Source: Sphingosinicella sp963974575
GTDB lineage: Bacteria; Pseudomonadota; Alphaproteobacteria; Sphingomonadales; Sphingomonadaceae
Reading direction: 5' to 3'
NCBI RefSeq assembly: GCF_963974575.1
Contig: NZ_CAXBBQ010000010.1
Coordinates: 62,001-126,000, forward strand
Length of the DNA stretch: 64,000 nt
Position numbers and translations under genes: made by a program. Positions 8,975 through 17,391 of the stretch are shown here, one piece after another (position 1 is the stretch's first letter; each line of letters begins with the position of its first letter). The notes under the pieces are model-generated. The model worked only from the letters and a program-made list of their open reading frames with translations, was not told where the DNA came from and searched no databases.

Positions 8975-9378
8975 TGCGAGTCTGCCTTGGCCGGCTTCGT
9001 GTAGGGAACGAACTTGCCGAGCCCCACCGATCCAGCCGGCATGTGCGATCCGGCATCCAACAGGCGCACGATGTCGACCGAGCAGAGCTGGTCCGAATGC
9101 GTGTTCGTGACGAGCACATAGTCCCGCCGCAGCGATGCCGCACCCGAATCGGGTATGTTGACATAGATCGTGCCGCCCGACGTTTCATAAATGATCGCCT
9201 TGCGGTCGATAATCCGAGAGGAGCGGATGTCCCGCTGCGACAGGCAATCCTTTGGCTTGCCGGCGACGCGGCCTTCGATCGCACGCGCGAGCTGCTCGTC
9301 GGGGGTTGGCTGTTTCGCCTGCGCGGCCGTGCCGGCGAGCAGTGCGCCGGACAGAAGAATGAAGAACGACCTTTTCAT
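8965..9378 (-). CDS. Small exported protein of unknown function
   Basis: A 137-residue protein with a clean signal peptide (MKRSFFILLSGALLAG to AQA, about residues 1-21). The mature part holds GRVAGKPKDCLSQRDIRSS and YVLVTNTHSDQLCSVD, so two cysteines about 50 residues apart could form a disulphide. I do not recognise a named domain; proteins with a similar GRVAGxPxxC motif are common small envelope proteins in sphingomonads, from memory only. The AAGGAAGGCC stretch upstream supplies a ribosome-binding site. It is convergent with the POT gene and overlaps it by 10 bases. Confidence 0.7.
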   Translation of the reverse strand: MKRSFFILLSGALLAGTAAQAKQPTPDEQLARAIEGRVAGKPKDCLSQRDIRSSRIIDRKAIIYETSGGTIYVNIPDSGAASLRRDYVLVTNTHSDQLCSVDIVRLLDAGSHMPAGSVGLGKFVPYTKPAKADSHQR

Positions 9379-9466
9379 CTGGCCTTCCTTTTGGCTTGAT
9401 CTGAAGACTGTGCCTCATTTTCCACCTCCGAACATGGCTGGAGAATGAACGACGTCTATCGGAAGG

Positions 9467-10495
9467 TTACGCGCGAATGAGCGCGACCACGATCGCCAGC
9501 TGCAACAGCGTTTGGGCGGCAAGGAACACGAGCAGGAGCGGCGGCGCGGCGCGAAGGTCTTCAAGCCGGGTGGAAAGCCCGAGCGCGGCGACGGCCGCCG
9601 TCAGCAGCCATGTCGCCGCCGTGCTGCCGAGGCTGATGAGGAGTGGCGGGGCGAGCCCGAACCCGGCGATCAGGGCAAGCGCGACATAGGCGATCAGAAA
9701 TGCGGGCAGCAGTCCGGGGCGCGTGCCGCCGTCATGCTTCGCGCGAAGCAGGATGCCGAAGCAAAGAACGATGGGCAAAAGCCCCGCGACGCGGATCATC
9801 TTCACGGCGACCGCCTGCGTCGCGACCTCCGGCGAGACCGCAAGCCCGGCCCCCGCCACCTGCGCGACATCGTGGATGGCCGCGCCGAACAGCAGCGCGG
9901 TTTCCGCCGGGGAAAAGCCGAGCACGACTGCGAGCGGCGGATACGCCAGCATCACGATCGTGCTCAGCAGCGAGACGACGATGACGACAAGCGTGGTCAT
10001 CCGTTCGAGCGCGGCACGCTGCGGAAAGATCGCGGAAACCGCCAGCGCGGCGGAGGCACCGCACACCGCCACAGCGGCCGCAGCCACGGCCGCGACCTGC
10101 CGGTCGCGCAGCATGGGCCTTGCGATCAGGTAGCCGGCGCCGATCGTGGCGACGAGCGAAACCGCGACAATGCCGATCGCACGTGGGCCGAGCGCGGCAA
10201 GGTCGGGTGCTGCGAGGCGAAGCCCGAGCAGGGCCACGGCGATGCGCAGCAGCGTGCGGCTGCAATAGCGTATGCCGGGTTCGGTGGCTTCCGCGAGCCC
10301 GGGAAGCAGCACACGCGCGATCATCCCCAGCACCAGTGCGACAACCACGCCGGGAAGCCCCGAAACGCTGGCGATTGCGATCGCGCCTGCCGCCAGCGAG
10401 GCGCAGAGCGCGATGCCTGAAAGGAAAAGTGTTGCGCGCGGCCGCGGATTTGCGCCCGTATCGGCCTGCGCCGGTTCGCTCCCGATGCTGGCCAC
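9467..10495 (-). CDS. YeiH/UPF0324-family membrane protein (putative sulfate exporter family)
   Basis: A 342-residue inner-membrane protein with about ten hydrophobic helices. YeiH-family marks are RYCSRTLLRIAVALLGLRL near residue 80, CGASAALAVSAIFP, FGAAIHDVAQVAGAG (the conserved H-D-x-x-Q-V element) and AVKMIRV. The family is annotated as putative sulfate exporters, but the substrate is not experimentally firm. It starts with GTG at 10495, two bases after the stop of the DUF6356 gene, so translation is probably coupled. Its C terminus (VVALIRA) is followed by an 88-base gap to the small exported protein. Confidence 0.85.
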   Translation of the reverse strand: MASIGSEPAQADTGANPRPRATLFLSGIALCASLAAGAIAIASVSGLPGVVVALVLGMIARVLLPGLAEATEPGIRYCSRTLLRIAVALLGLRLAAPDLAALGPRAIGIVAVSLVATIGAGYLIARPMLRDRQVAAVAAAAVAVCGASAALAVSAIFPQRAALERMTTLVVIVVSLLSTIVMLAYPPLAVVLGFSPAETALLFGAAIHDVAQVAGAGLAVSPEVATQAVAVKMIRVAGLLPIVLCFGILLRAKHDGGTRPGLLPAFLIAYVALALIAGFGLAPPLLISLGSTAATWLLTAAVAALGLSTRLEDLRAAPPLLLVFLAAQTLLQLAIVVALIRA

Positions 10496-10497
10496 GG

Positions 10498-10752
10498 CTA
10501 GCGGGCGCCGCTCAGGTCTCCGTCGATGCGGGGAACGCGGCGGTCGCGGTGCGCAACCATCCGGTCATGAAGAATACGGATCTGGTCGCTGCCCGTCCGG
10601 ACGAACAGGAACGGCAGCAGCCCGTGGAGCAGGCAGGCGAGACAGCCGCCGAACATACGCATCGAAAAGCCGAACGACATGGCCATGTGCTCGAAATAGC
10701 TCTCACCGACCGAAGCTGGATGATTTGTGAAAAGCCCGAAAAAGGATCGCAT
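10498..10752 (-). CDS. DUF6356-type small membrane protein
   Basis: An 84-residue protein with the pattern seen in the sphingomonad DUF6356 family: NHPASVGESYFEHMAMSFGF, then a hydrophobic segment with two cysteines (GGCLACLLHGLLPFLFV) and a basic tail with HDRMVAHR. It probably spans the inner membrane once or twice. Homologues are sometimes labelled capsule biosynthesis proteins without evidence. It is the first gene of a two-gene unit with the YeiH-like gene. GAGGCGGAGAAC gives a reasonable ribosome-binding region upstream of its ATG. Confidence 0.75.
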   Translation of the reverse strand: MRSFFGLFTNHPASVGESYFEHMAMSFGFSMRMFGGCLACLLHGLLPFLFVRTGSDQIRILHDRMVAHRDRRVPRIDGDLSGAR

Positions 10753-10947
10753 GTGTTCTCCGCCTCATTTCCGTCCGCTGATGAGGAGAGAATAGGTAGG
10801 TGACGGGGAAAGGTGGCACCAAATGCGCTACAATTTTGCTGAATCGTTGGGATGAATACTTGTCAATCAAAGTTTTCATGGTTTTTTGTTCCAAGTCCGA
10901 AATCTGGACGCAAAGCGCGTCATCCCCTTAAATCGCGTTCGCACAGC

Positions 10948-10971
10948 GGCAGGACTGCGATATGTCCTGCC
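10948..10971. promoter_or_regulatory. Perfect 8-bp inverted repeat upstream of the AAHS transporter
   Basis: GGCAGGAC (10948-10955) and GTCCTGCC (10964-10971) are perfect complements separated by 8 bases, 48 bases before the transporter start. This resembles a dimeric regulator site, or a leader hairpin if transcription starts upstream. No regulator gene lies next to it. The rest of the 266-base gap (10753-11018) shows no further gene. Confidence 0.4.
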
Positions 10972-11018
10972 TGGCGGGCGGTCGTGAGTGCGTCTTGCGT
11001 GGGGGGAGTTGAGTTCAG

Positions 11019-12242
11019 ATGATTTTTGTTCGGCCGGGTCACCGGCAGCTTGGTGTGCTCACCGTTCTTGCGATCCTGCTCGACGGTCTCGATGGCCAGG
11101 CGCTGAGCTTTGCCTTGCCCGCCATCGCAGCCGAATGGGGCGCGGAGAAAAGTGCGTTCGGTCTCGTTTTCATGGCCGGGCTCGTCGGCATGGCGGCGGG
11201 AACCGTCGTGCTCGGCTATGTCGGCGATCGTTTCGGCAGGCACATCGCGCTCGGCATCAGCGTTGTGCTTTTCGGCCTGTTCACGGGGCTTTGCGCCATG
11301 GCGGGCAGCGTGAATGAAATCCTGCTCCTGCGGTTCATCGCCGGTCTTGGCATGGGCGGCGCGCTTCCGAATGCGGCTGCGCTGATGTCCGAAACCATAG
11401 CGCCCCGATGGCGGGCCGTCGCGGTCACCGCCACCATCCTCTGCATTCCGCTCGGCGGGATGCTGGGCGGTATCATCGCGTCATGGGTGCTGCCCGCGTT
11501 TGGCTGGCGGCCTCTTTTCATCGGTTGCGGCGTGGCCTCGATCCTGCTCGGCGCGCTACTGTTCCTTCAGAAGCATGAAGCCGTGGCCGCACCTGAAACG
11601 CCCGATGTCAGTCCTTTGCCTTCACTGGGTTTCGGCAAGACCCTCGCCCTGGTGCTCGGCAAGGGTGCGCGGCGCGATACGCTGGCGATGTGGATTTCGT
11701 ATTTCTGGTCGCTGATGGCCGTTTACCTCTCGCTCAACTGGCTGCCGAGTCTGCTGGTCGGGGCTGGCTTCGGTCTCGGCGATGCAAGCATCGGCGCGGC
11801 GCTTTTCAACTGCGGCGGCATCGTGGGCGCGCTGCTCGGCGCGCTGCTCATTCGCACGTACGGGTCGCGGGCCGTGCTCGTCGCGATGGCGCTTGGCGGC
11901 GCTGTCACCAGCGTGCTGCTCGCTGTTTTTCCGCCGAACCCGGATGCGTTCCTGCTCAGCGTTTCGCTCATCGCCGTGCTCGGCATTTCCAGCGCGGGCA
12001 TCCAGTCGATTCTCTTCGCGGTCGCCGCGCAGCTCTACACGGTCGAGACGCGGTCGACGGCGATCGGCGTGGCGCTCGGCTTCGGGCGGACGGGCGCGAT
12101 GATCAGCGCGGTGGCGGGCGGCGTGCTCATCGGCTGGCAGGCCGGCGCCTTTTTCGTCACCATAGCCCTTCTGATGGCGCTGCTTGCCGTGTCGCTGATG
12201 ATCCTGCGCAGGCATATCGAAAGGCACCGCGACCCGGCCTGA
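11019..12242 (+). CDS. MFS transporter, AAHS (aromatic acid:proton symporter) type
   Basis: A 407-residue twelve-helix carrier. The first helix contains the DGxD element typical of aromatic acid:H+ symporters (LLDGLDGQALSFALP), the 2-3 loop has GYVGDRFGRHIALG (motif A), and helix 4 has RFIAGLGMGGALPNAAAL, all usual for the AAHS branch (PcaK, BenK). ATG 11019 follows a GGGGGGAG ribosome-binding site. The likely role is uptake of an aromatic or related carboxylate, although no ring-cleavage genes are nearby. An amidohydrolase starts 98 bases downstream on the same strand; they may or may not share a transcript. Confidence 0.85.
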   Translation: MIFVRPGHRQLGVLTVLAILLDGLDGQALSFALPAIAAEWGAEKSAFGLVFMAGLVGMAAGTVVLGYVGDRFGRHIALGISVVLFGLFTGLCAMAGSVNEILLLRFIAGLGMGGALPNAAALMSETIAPRWRAVAVTATILCIPLGGMLGGIIASWVLPAFGWRPLFIGCGVASILLGALLFLQKHEAVAAPETPDVSPLPSLGFGKTLALVLGKGARRDTLAMWISYFWSLMAVYLSLNWLPSLLVGAGFGLGDASIGAALFNCGGIVGALLGALLIRTYGSRAVLVAMALGGAVTSVLLAVFPPNPDAFLLSVSLIAVLGISSAGIQSILFAVAAQLYTVETRSTAIGVALGFGRTGAMISAVAGGVLIGWQAGAFFVTIALLMALLAVSLMILRRHIERHRDPA

Positions 12243-12340
12243 CCGGGCCTTCGCCATCGCGGCGCCGATGCCGGCCTTGATCCCTCGAAAGAAGCAGGAC
12301 TATGACGGGTTCATATCCAAAGTTTCAGGGGATTTTCCAT

Positions 12341-13678
12341 ATGCGTCGTGTTTCTGCCGTCAGCCTCGCCCTGCTCTCCACCTCGCTCCTCGCCGCGCAG
12401 CCCGCGCCGACGGGCGACGCCGTTACCCTCGTTTATGCCGGAACGCTGCTTGCCGAGCCCGGCAAGGCGCCGCGCGGGCCGAGCACGATCGTCATTCGGA
12501 ACGGCAAGATCGCCGAAGTGCGCGATGGCTATGCCGAGCCGCAGGCGGGCGCGAAGGTCGTTGATCTCAAGGACCGCTTCGTGATGCCGGGCCTCATCGA
12601 CCTCCACGTCCACTTCTGGGGCATCGGCGCCGATCCGCTGCGCGCCCGGCTCGCGGGAATGACCAACGACGACGGCGACGACATGATGTATGCGGTTTCG
12701 AACGCGCGGGTCACGCTCGACGCGGGTTTCACCACGGTGCGTGACCTCGGCGGCGACGCACGCGGCATCCGCGCGCTTCGTGATGGCATCGAACGCGGCG
12801 ATGTCGCCGGACCGACGATCGTCAACGCAGGCGCGCCGATCTCCGTTTCGGGTGGACATGGCGATCCGTCCAACGGCCTTGCCGCGACGTTCTTCGACGC
12901 CGTTCACCAGCATCAGATCAACACCTGCGACGGCCCGGACGATTGCCGCCGCGCGGTCCGCCAGCAGGTCGCGCTCGGCGCGCAGGTCATCAAGTTCATG
13001 TCGACCGGCGGCGTGCTTTCCAACGTCTCGGGTGGTCTCGGCCGCTCGATGACCGACGATGAAATCAAGGCGGTGATCGACACGGCGCATGGCCTTGGTC
13101 GCAAGGTCGCCACACACAGTCACCATGCCGCAGGCACCAAGGCCGCTGCGCCGGCGGGTGTCGATACGGTCGATCACGGCACGTTCCTCGATGACGAGGC
13201 GATCAAGCTGATGAAGACGCACGGCACCTGGCTCGTGCCCACCATGCTCGCGGCGAACACCGCCGTCGAGCAGGCGCGTGCGGGCGCACTGCCCCCGGCC
13301 GTGGTTCCGAAGGCGGAAGAGGCCGTCACCGCCGCGTTCAACAGCCACAAGAAGGCGTTTGCCGCGGGCGTTAAGGTCGCGTTCGGCACCGACAGCGGCG
13401 TTTCGAAACACGGTGAAAACGCCCGCGAGTTCGCTCTGCTGGTGAAGGCGGGCATGACACCGGCCGCCGCACTTCAAACCGCGACGGTGAACGCTGCCGA
13501 AGCGCTTGGCCGCTCGGCGGCCATCGGCACGATCACGCCGGGCAAGGATGCGGACATCATCGCCGTCGCGGGCAGCCCGCTCGACGACGTGACGCGCATG
13601 GAAAGCGTCGATTTCGTGATGCGCCGCGGCGTCGTTCACAAGGCGGGCGGCAAGCGTCAGGGTTTCCCGGCGGATTGA
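12341..13678 (+). CDS. Exported amidohydrolase, imidazolonepropionase/prolidase-like
   Basis: A 445-residue metal-dependent hydrolase with a signal peptide (MRRVSAVSLALLSTSLLAAQ). Metal ligands of the amidohydrolase superfamily are visible in order: HVH in LIDLHVHFWG, the carbamylated lysine in QVIKFMSTGG, His in THSHHAAG, His in DTVDHGTF and Asp in FGTDSG. This set matches the binuclear Xaa-Pro/Xaa-Arg/Lys dipeptidase-like branch. ATG 12341 is chosen since CAGGGGA lies at the right distance and the signal begins there; an upstream ATG at 12302 would add 13 residues before it. The gene overlaps the next by 4 bases. The periplasmic substrate is probably an acylated amino acid or dipeptide, which is inference. 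Confidence 0.87.
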   Translation: MRRVSAVSLALLSTSLLAAQPAPTGDAVTLVYAGTLLAEPGKAPRGPSTIVIRNGKIAEVRDGYAEPQAGAKVVDLKDRFVMPGLIDLHVHFWGIGADPLRARLAGMTNDDGDDMMYAVSNARVTLDAGFTTVRDLGGDARGIRALRDGIERGDVAGPTIVNAGAPISVSGGHGDPSNGLAATFFDAVHQHQINTCDGPDDCRRAVRQQVALGAQVIKFMSTGGVLSNVSGGLGRSMTDDEIKAVIDTAHGLGRKVATHSHHAAGTKAAAPAGVDTVDHGTFLDDEAIKLMKTHGTWLVPTMLAANTAVEQARAGALPPAVVPKAEEAVTAAFNSHKKAFAAGVKVAFGTDSGVSKHGENAREFALLVKAGMTPAAALQTATVNAAEALGRSAAIGTITPGKDADIIAVAGSPLDDVTRMESVDFVMRRGVVHKAGGKRQGFPAD

Positions 13679-14313
13679 TTTCCGTGCCAGGGAGCCGCGG
13701 CCGCATCGCGTTGATCGGCGCGGCCGCGCTCCTGTGGGCCGCCGCAGCGCATTTCGGCGGCCCTGCGTCGAGCGCCGATGCGGCGCTGCTTGCGGCGCTT
13801 CATGCAGGGCAAATACCGGGTCTCGCGACCGCTGCACGCGTCGTGACCGAGCTCGGCGGTTGGATTGCGCTTACGGCAGCGACTGCAAGCGCGGTGATCT
13901 GGCTCTGGCTTCGGCAGCGTCGTCGAGAGGCGCTATTCCTGTTTCTTGTCGTTGCGGGTGCCCGCCTTGCCGCGGCGGCTCAGAAGCACTTTTTCGCGCG
14001 GGAGCGACCGGACGTCGCTCATTTGGTGGATGTCAGTTCGGCCTCGTTTCCGAGCGGCCATGCCGCGAACAGCCTCGTCACATTTCTGGTTCTCGCGGTC
14101 GTGCTTTCAAGGTCGCGGTCTGCGGTGGGTCTCGCGGTCGCGTTTGCCGGATGTGTCGGGATCAGCCGCGTGATGCTCGGCGTGCACTGGCCCTCCGATG
14201 TGCTCGGCGGCTGGGCCTTTGGCTTGGCATGGGTGCTTGCGGCGCTGTGCATCCGCGATCGCCTGCAGTCCGGTGCGGCGATCCCCTTGGCCTCGCCACC
14301 GCGAAAGGGCTAG
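13675..14313 (+). CDS. PAP2-superfamily membrane phosphatase
   Basis: A 212-residue integral membrane phosphatase. All three PAP2 motifs are seen: KHFFARERP (the KxxxxxxRP element), PSGH in SASFPSGHAAN, and SRVMLGVHWPSD (SRxxxxxHxxxD), with several hydrophobic helices around them. Such enzymes dephosphorylate phosphatidate, undecaprenyl pyrophosphate or related lipid phosphates at the outer face of the inner membrane. The most likely start is TTG 13675, overlapping the amidohydrolase stop as TTGA; a GTG at 13684 is the alternative. The gene belongs to the run from the amidohydrolase to the S9-like hydrolase. Confidence 0.87.
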   Translation: MISVPGSRGRIALIGAAALLWAAAAHFGGPASSADAALLAALHAGQIPGLATAARVVTELGGWIALTAATASAVIWLWLRQRRREALFLFLVVAGARLAAAAQKHFFARERPDVAHLVDVSSASFPSGHAANSLVTFLVLAVVLSRSRSAVGLAVAFAGCVGISRVMLGVHWPSDVLGGWAFGLAWVLAALCIRDRLQSGAAIPLASPPRKG

Positions 14314-14347
14314 GCTGGTCGCCGATGATCCGGGAGGAGATGATCCG

Positions 14348-15517
14348 TTGACGGTTGCCAGCATCGCACTCCCCCGCATCCTGCGGATCGGCGGCGGCGC
14401 CGCACAGCAGCTTGCCGAGGTGCTCGGCGTGCTCGGCGTGTCGCGGCCGCTCGTCGTCACCGATGCCTTCCTCGCCGGGCAGGGCATGGTCGAGCGGCTG
14501 CTGGACGGGCTGCACGCCGCCGGGATCACGGCGCGCGTCTTCACCGAAACGGTGCCGGACCCCACCGTCGCCTCGATCGAGGCGGGTCTCGCGTTCCTGA
14601 AGGCGGGCGACCACGACTGCGTCGTCGGCTTCGGCGGCGGTAGCCCGCTCGATAGCGCCAAGGCGATCGCCATGCTCGCCGTCCACGGCGGCGCGATGGC
14701 AGACTACAAGGTGCCGCACGTGCAGGATGCGCCGGGCCTGCCGGTGATCGCGATTCCCACGACGGCGGGCACAGGCTCGGAGGCGACGCGCTTCACGATC
14801 GTCACCGACGGCGAAACCGACGAGAAGATGCTCTGCGCGGGCCTTGCCTATCTGCCCGTCGCGGCGCTCGTCGATTACGAACTGACGCTCGGCAAGCCGC
14901 GGCGGCTTACCGCCGACACGGGCATCGATTCGCTCACGCACGCGATCGAGGCCTATGTGTCCCGAAAGGCCAACCCGTTCAGCGACGGCATGGCACTGTC
15001 GGCGATGCGGCTCATTGCGCCCAACATCCGCCGCGTCTGCGCCGACCCCGGCGATCGTCCGGCGCGGGAGGCGATGATGCTCGGCGCGATGCAGGGCGGC
15101 ATCGCCTTCTCGAACAGCTCGGTCGCGCTCGTGCACGGCATGAGCCGACCGATCGGCGCGCATTTCCATGTGCCGCACGGGCTTTCGAACGCCATGCTGC
15201 TCCCCGCCGTCACGGCGTGGTCTGCGCCTGCCGCGATGGGGCGCTATGCGGACTGCGCGCGCGCCATAGGCGTCGCGGAGGAGGGGGAGGGCGATCAATC
15301 GGCGGTCGCACGCCTGCTGGAAGAACTCTCGGCCCTCAATCGCGATCTCGACGTGCCGTCGCCCGCCGCGTGGGGCATCGATGAGGCGCGCTGGAACGAT
15401 CTCGTGCCGCTGATGTGCGCACAGGCGCTCGCCTCGGGCTCACCCGCGAACAACCCGCGCGTTCCCGACGAAGCGGAGGTGGCTGCGCTCTACGCCCGTG
15501 TCTGGGAAGGCGCCTGA
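14348..15517 (+). CDS. Iron-containing alcohol dehydrogenase
   Basis: A 389-residue group III (iron-activated) alcohol dehydrogenase. NAD(P)-binding and metal motifs are clear: GFGGGSPLDSAK, TTAGTGSEATRF, TGIDSLTHAIEAYVSRKANP and HGMSRPIGAHFHVPHGLSN, which supply the Asp and three His metal ligands. Start TTG 14348 is chosen because GGGAGGAG lies exactly 8 bases upstream; a longer frame from 14198 would run through the PAP2 gene. These enzymes are cytoplasmic and oxidise or reduce small alcohols, aldehydes or hydroxyacids. Position between lipid-phosphatase and exported hydrolase genes gives no clear pathway. Confidence 0.9.
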   Translation: MTVASIALPRILRIGGGAAQQLAEVLGVLGVSRPLVVTDAFLAGQGMVERLLDGLHAAGITARVFTETVPDPTVASIEAGLAFLKAGDHDCVVGFGGGSPLDSAKAIAMLAVHGGAMADYKVPHVQDAPGLPVIAIPTTAGTGSEATRFTIVTDGETDEKMLCAGLAYLPVAALVDYELTLGKPRRLTADTGIDSLTHAIEAYVSRKANPFSDGMALSAMRLIAPNIRRVCADPGDRPAREAMMLGAMQGGIAFSNSSVALVHGMSRPIGAHFHVPHGLSNAMLLPAVTAWSAPAAMGRYADCARAIGVAEEGEGDQSAVARLLEELSALNRDLDVPSPAAWGIDEARWNDLVPLMCAQALASGSPANNPRVPDEAEVAALYARVWEGA

Positions 15518-15572
15518 ACGCGACAGGGTGGCGTCAGCTATGGCGGGCACAAGGGGCATAAGGGGGAAGATT

Positions 15573-16616
15573 ATGCTGCTTGTTACGGCTCTCATCGCAT
15601 CGCTGGCCGCGTCGACGGCTCCGGAAACCCCTGCTGCCGGAAAGGGCGCCGCGAACAATTTTGCGCGCTCGGCGGACGCGCGCGAAGGCGCGCTCGACAG
15701 CTTCACCAACACAGGCACGGACGACCCTGCGGCGCTGCTGAAGCACCTTCAGCAAGAGATTTACGTCAACCAGCAGCTCGCGATCCTGACCCAGTTTCGG
15801 CTCGACTATTCGGACCGCATCCGGCTCTCGACCGAGTATGTGAACAGCGACGGGGAGCTCATCCCGACGCACGTTTTCATGCCGGTCAAGGCGTCGAATG
15901 CGCGCCGTCCCGCCGTTGTTATGGTGCACGGCGGCTTCCACGAGCGGCTGGAGCCGTCATGGTTTCCGCTCATCGAAGCGGTGGTGGAGGCGGGTTATGT
16001 CGTGCTGTTCCCGGAATATCGCGGCAGCCGCGGCTACGGAGACGCGATCTACCAGAACGATTACGGCAACACCGATGTCGCCGATGTGCTCGCGGCGGCG
16101 CGCTACGCTGCGACGCGCCCGGATATCGACGGCGGCCGCATCGGCATCCTCGGTCAGAGCCGTGGCGGCATGGTGACGCTGCTCGCCATCGAGCGCGCGC
16201 CCAAGCAGTTCAAGGCGGCGGTCGATATCGTCGGGCTCACCGATTTCGTGGCCTACATGTCCTACAAGCCGGACTACCGCCGCAAGGAAATCGCGGAGAC
16301 CAACCCGAGCTTCAAGGGCAAGCTCCCGCACGAGAACCTGCCTGCCTACATCAACGTGTCGCCGATCAACTTCGTCGACAAGATCGAGGCGCCCGTGCTC
16401 GTGCTCGCCACCAGCGGCGACAAGATCGTGCCGCATACGATCCATACCGGCCGGCTCATCGATGCGCTGAAGGCGAACGGCAAGGTCCACGAGGCCAGGA
16501 TTTACGACGAGGCGCCCGGCGGCCACGTGTTCATGAAGGGTGCGACGCCTGAGCGCGATGACGCGCTGAAGCGCATCGTTGCCTGGTTCAACCGCTGGAT
16601 GGGGCCTGCGCGTTAA
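15573..16616 (+). CDS. Exported prolyl-oligopeptidase-like alpha/beta hydrolase
   Basis: A 347-residue S9-like serine hydrolase with a signal peptide (MLLVTALIASLAAS). The fold elements are VVMVHGGFHE (oxyanion region), PEYRGSRGYGDA, the nucleophile elbow GQSRGG with Ser196, an acidic residue in TSGDKIVPH and His in GGHVFMKG. There is no propeller domain, so it resembles the catalytic part of acylaminoacyl peptidases or a feruloyl-esterase-like hydrolase. ATG 15573 is chosen over GTG 15498 and ATG 15540 because AAGGGGGAAG sits just upstream and the signal peptide starts there. It ends the amidohydrolase-PAP2-ADH run, and its stop overlaps that of the convergent TetR gene (TTAA). Confidence 0.85.
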   Translation: MLLVTALIASLAASTAPETPAAGKGAANNFARSADAREGALDSFTNTGTDDPAALLKHLQQEIYVNQQLAILTQFRLDYSDRIRLSTEYVNSDGELIPTHVFMPVKASNARRPAVVMVHGGFHERLEPSWFPLIEAVVEAGYVVLFPEYRGSRGYGDAIYQNDYGNTDVADVLAAARYAATRPDIDGGRIGILGQSRGGMVTLLAIERAPKQFKAAVDIVGLTDFVAYMSYKPDYRRKEIAETNPSFKGKLPHENLPAYINVSPINFVDKIEAPVLVLATSGDKIVPHTIHTGRLIDALKANGKVHEARIYDEAPGGHVFMKGATPERDDALKRIVAWFNRWMGPAR

Positions 16617-17266
16617 GCGCCGGCCTCATCCTTCATTCCAAAGCGATCGAGAAACCCGGAGAGGCGCCAGATCGTGTCCTCGCGCGAGGGTTCTTCAACC
16701 AGCCTGCCCAGCATGAACCGGATCGGCAGATTGCCGAGCAGTATGGCGAGGTAAAGGTCTGCGGCCTGCTGCGGACGGTCGACTTGCGCGAGGCCGCGCG
16801 CGTTCCAGTTTTCGAAGAGGGTCGCGATATGGGCGACGTATTTCATCTGCATGTCGTTATCGAACGCCTCGCCGAAATCGGGATCGGTAAGGCTTTCCGT
16901 GATCACGAGGCGCATGACGGCGATCTTGCGCGGATTTGTTGCAAAAGCGAGATAACGGATCGCGAACTCTTCGAGGATGCGCCGTGGCGGCAATCCGCTG
17001 GCCAGCAGCGTATCCAGATCCTTGAGGCTTTCGTCGTTGCTGCGGTCAACCACGGCGCGTAACAGGCCCTGCTTGTTGCCGAACATCTGGTAGATCGTGG
17101 CGAGCGAACCGCCGGAGCGCTGCACGATCGTGCTCAGGCTGACGGAAGGATAGCCGTATTCAAGGAACAAGGCCTCTGCCGCGTCGAGAATAGCCTGCCG
17201 CCGGGCGGTGCGGCGCTCGTCCTGAGTCAAGCGCGGTGCGTCTAGCTGTTCTGCCTCTGCGTTCAT
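16613..17266 (-). CDS. TetR/AcrR-family repressor of the RND efflux operon
   Basis: A 217-residue TetR regulator. The N-terminal three-helix DNA-binding domain spans about residues 20-66 (RRQAILDAAEALFLEYGY, SLSTIVQRSGGSLATIYQMFGNKQGLL), followed by an all-helical ligand domain resembling AefR/AcrR C-terminal domains (RYLAFATNPRKIAVMRLVITES). It is divergent from the membrane-fusion gene, with a 25-bp palindrome at 17311-17335 in the shared control region. It therefore probably represses the pump and itself until a toxic substrate binds. Confidence 0.9.
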   Translation of the reverse strand: MNAEAEQLDAPRLTQDERRTARRQAILDAAEALFLEYGYPSVSLSTIVQRSGGSLATIYQMFGNKQGLLRAVVDRSNDESLKDLDTLLASGLPPRRILEEFAIRYLAFATNPRKIAVMRLVITESLTDPDFGEAFDNDMQMKYVAHIATLFENWNARGLAQVDRPQQAADLYLAILLGNLPIRFMLGRLVEEPSREDTIWRLSGFLDRFGMKDEAGA

Positions 17267-17310
17267 GCTATTCTGGCGTCCCCCATTTTGATCTTATCTT
17301 TGTTTGTTGA

Positions 17311-17335
17311 CCTGTAATGTACGTTACACTACAGG
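17311..17335. promoter_or_regulatory. TetR operator overlapping the RND operon promoter
   Basis: Arms CCTGTAATGTA (17311-17321) and TACACTACAGG (17325-17335) match as an inverted repeat at 10 of 11 positions around a 3-base centre. A TTGACC -35 box (17307-17312) overlaps the left edge and a weak TACAGG -10 lies 17 bases on, inside the right arm, so a bound repressor would block RNA polymerase. The next start codon on the plus strand is 57 bases downstream. Confidence 0.65.
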
Positions 17336-17391
17336 CCTTGGCAAGGGCGGTGCCGACAGTGTCCCGATTCATCCCCCGCGACGGAGTTTTC

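Noticed and set aside
14198..14347. Extended start of the iron alcohol dehydrogenase at 14198
   Set aside because: It would overlap the conserved end of the PAP2 gene; GGGAGGAG at 8 bases from TTG 14348 decides the start.
17317..17391. ATG at 17317 as start of the membrane-fusion protein
   Set aside because: It lies inside the repressor palindrome and adds 25 residues before a perfect lipoprotein signal at 17392.
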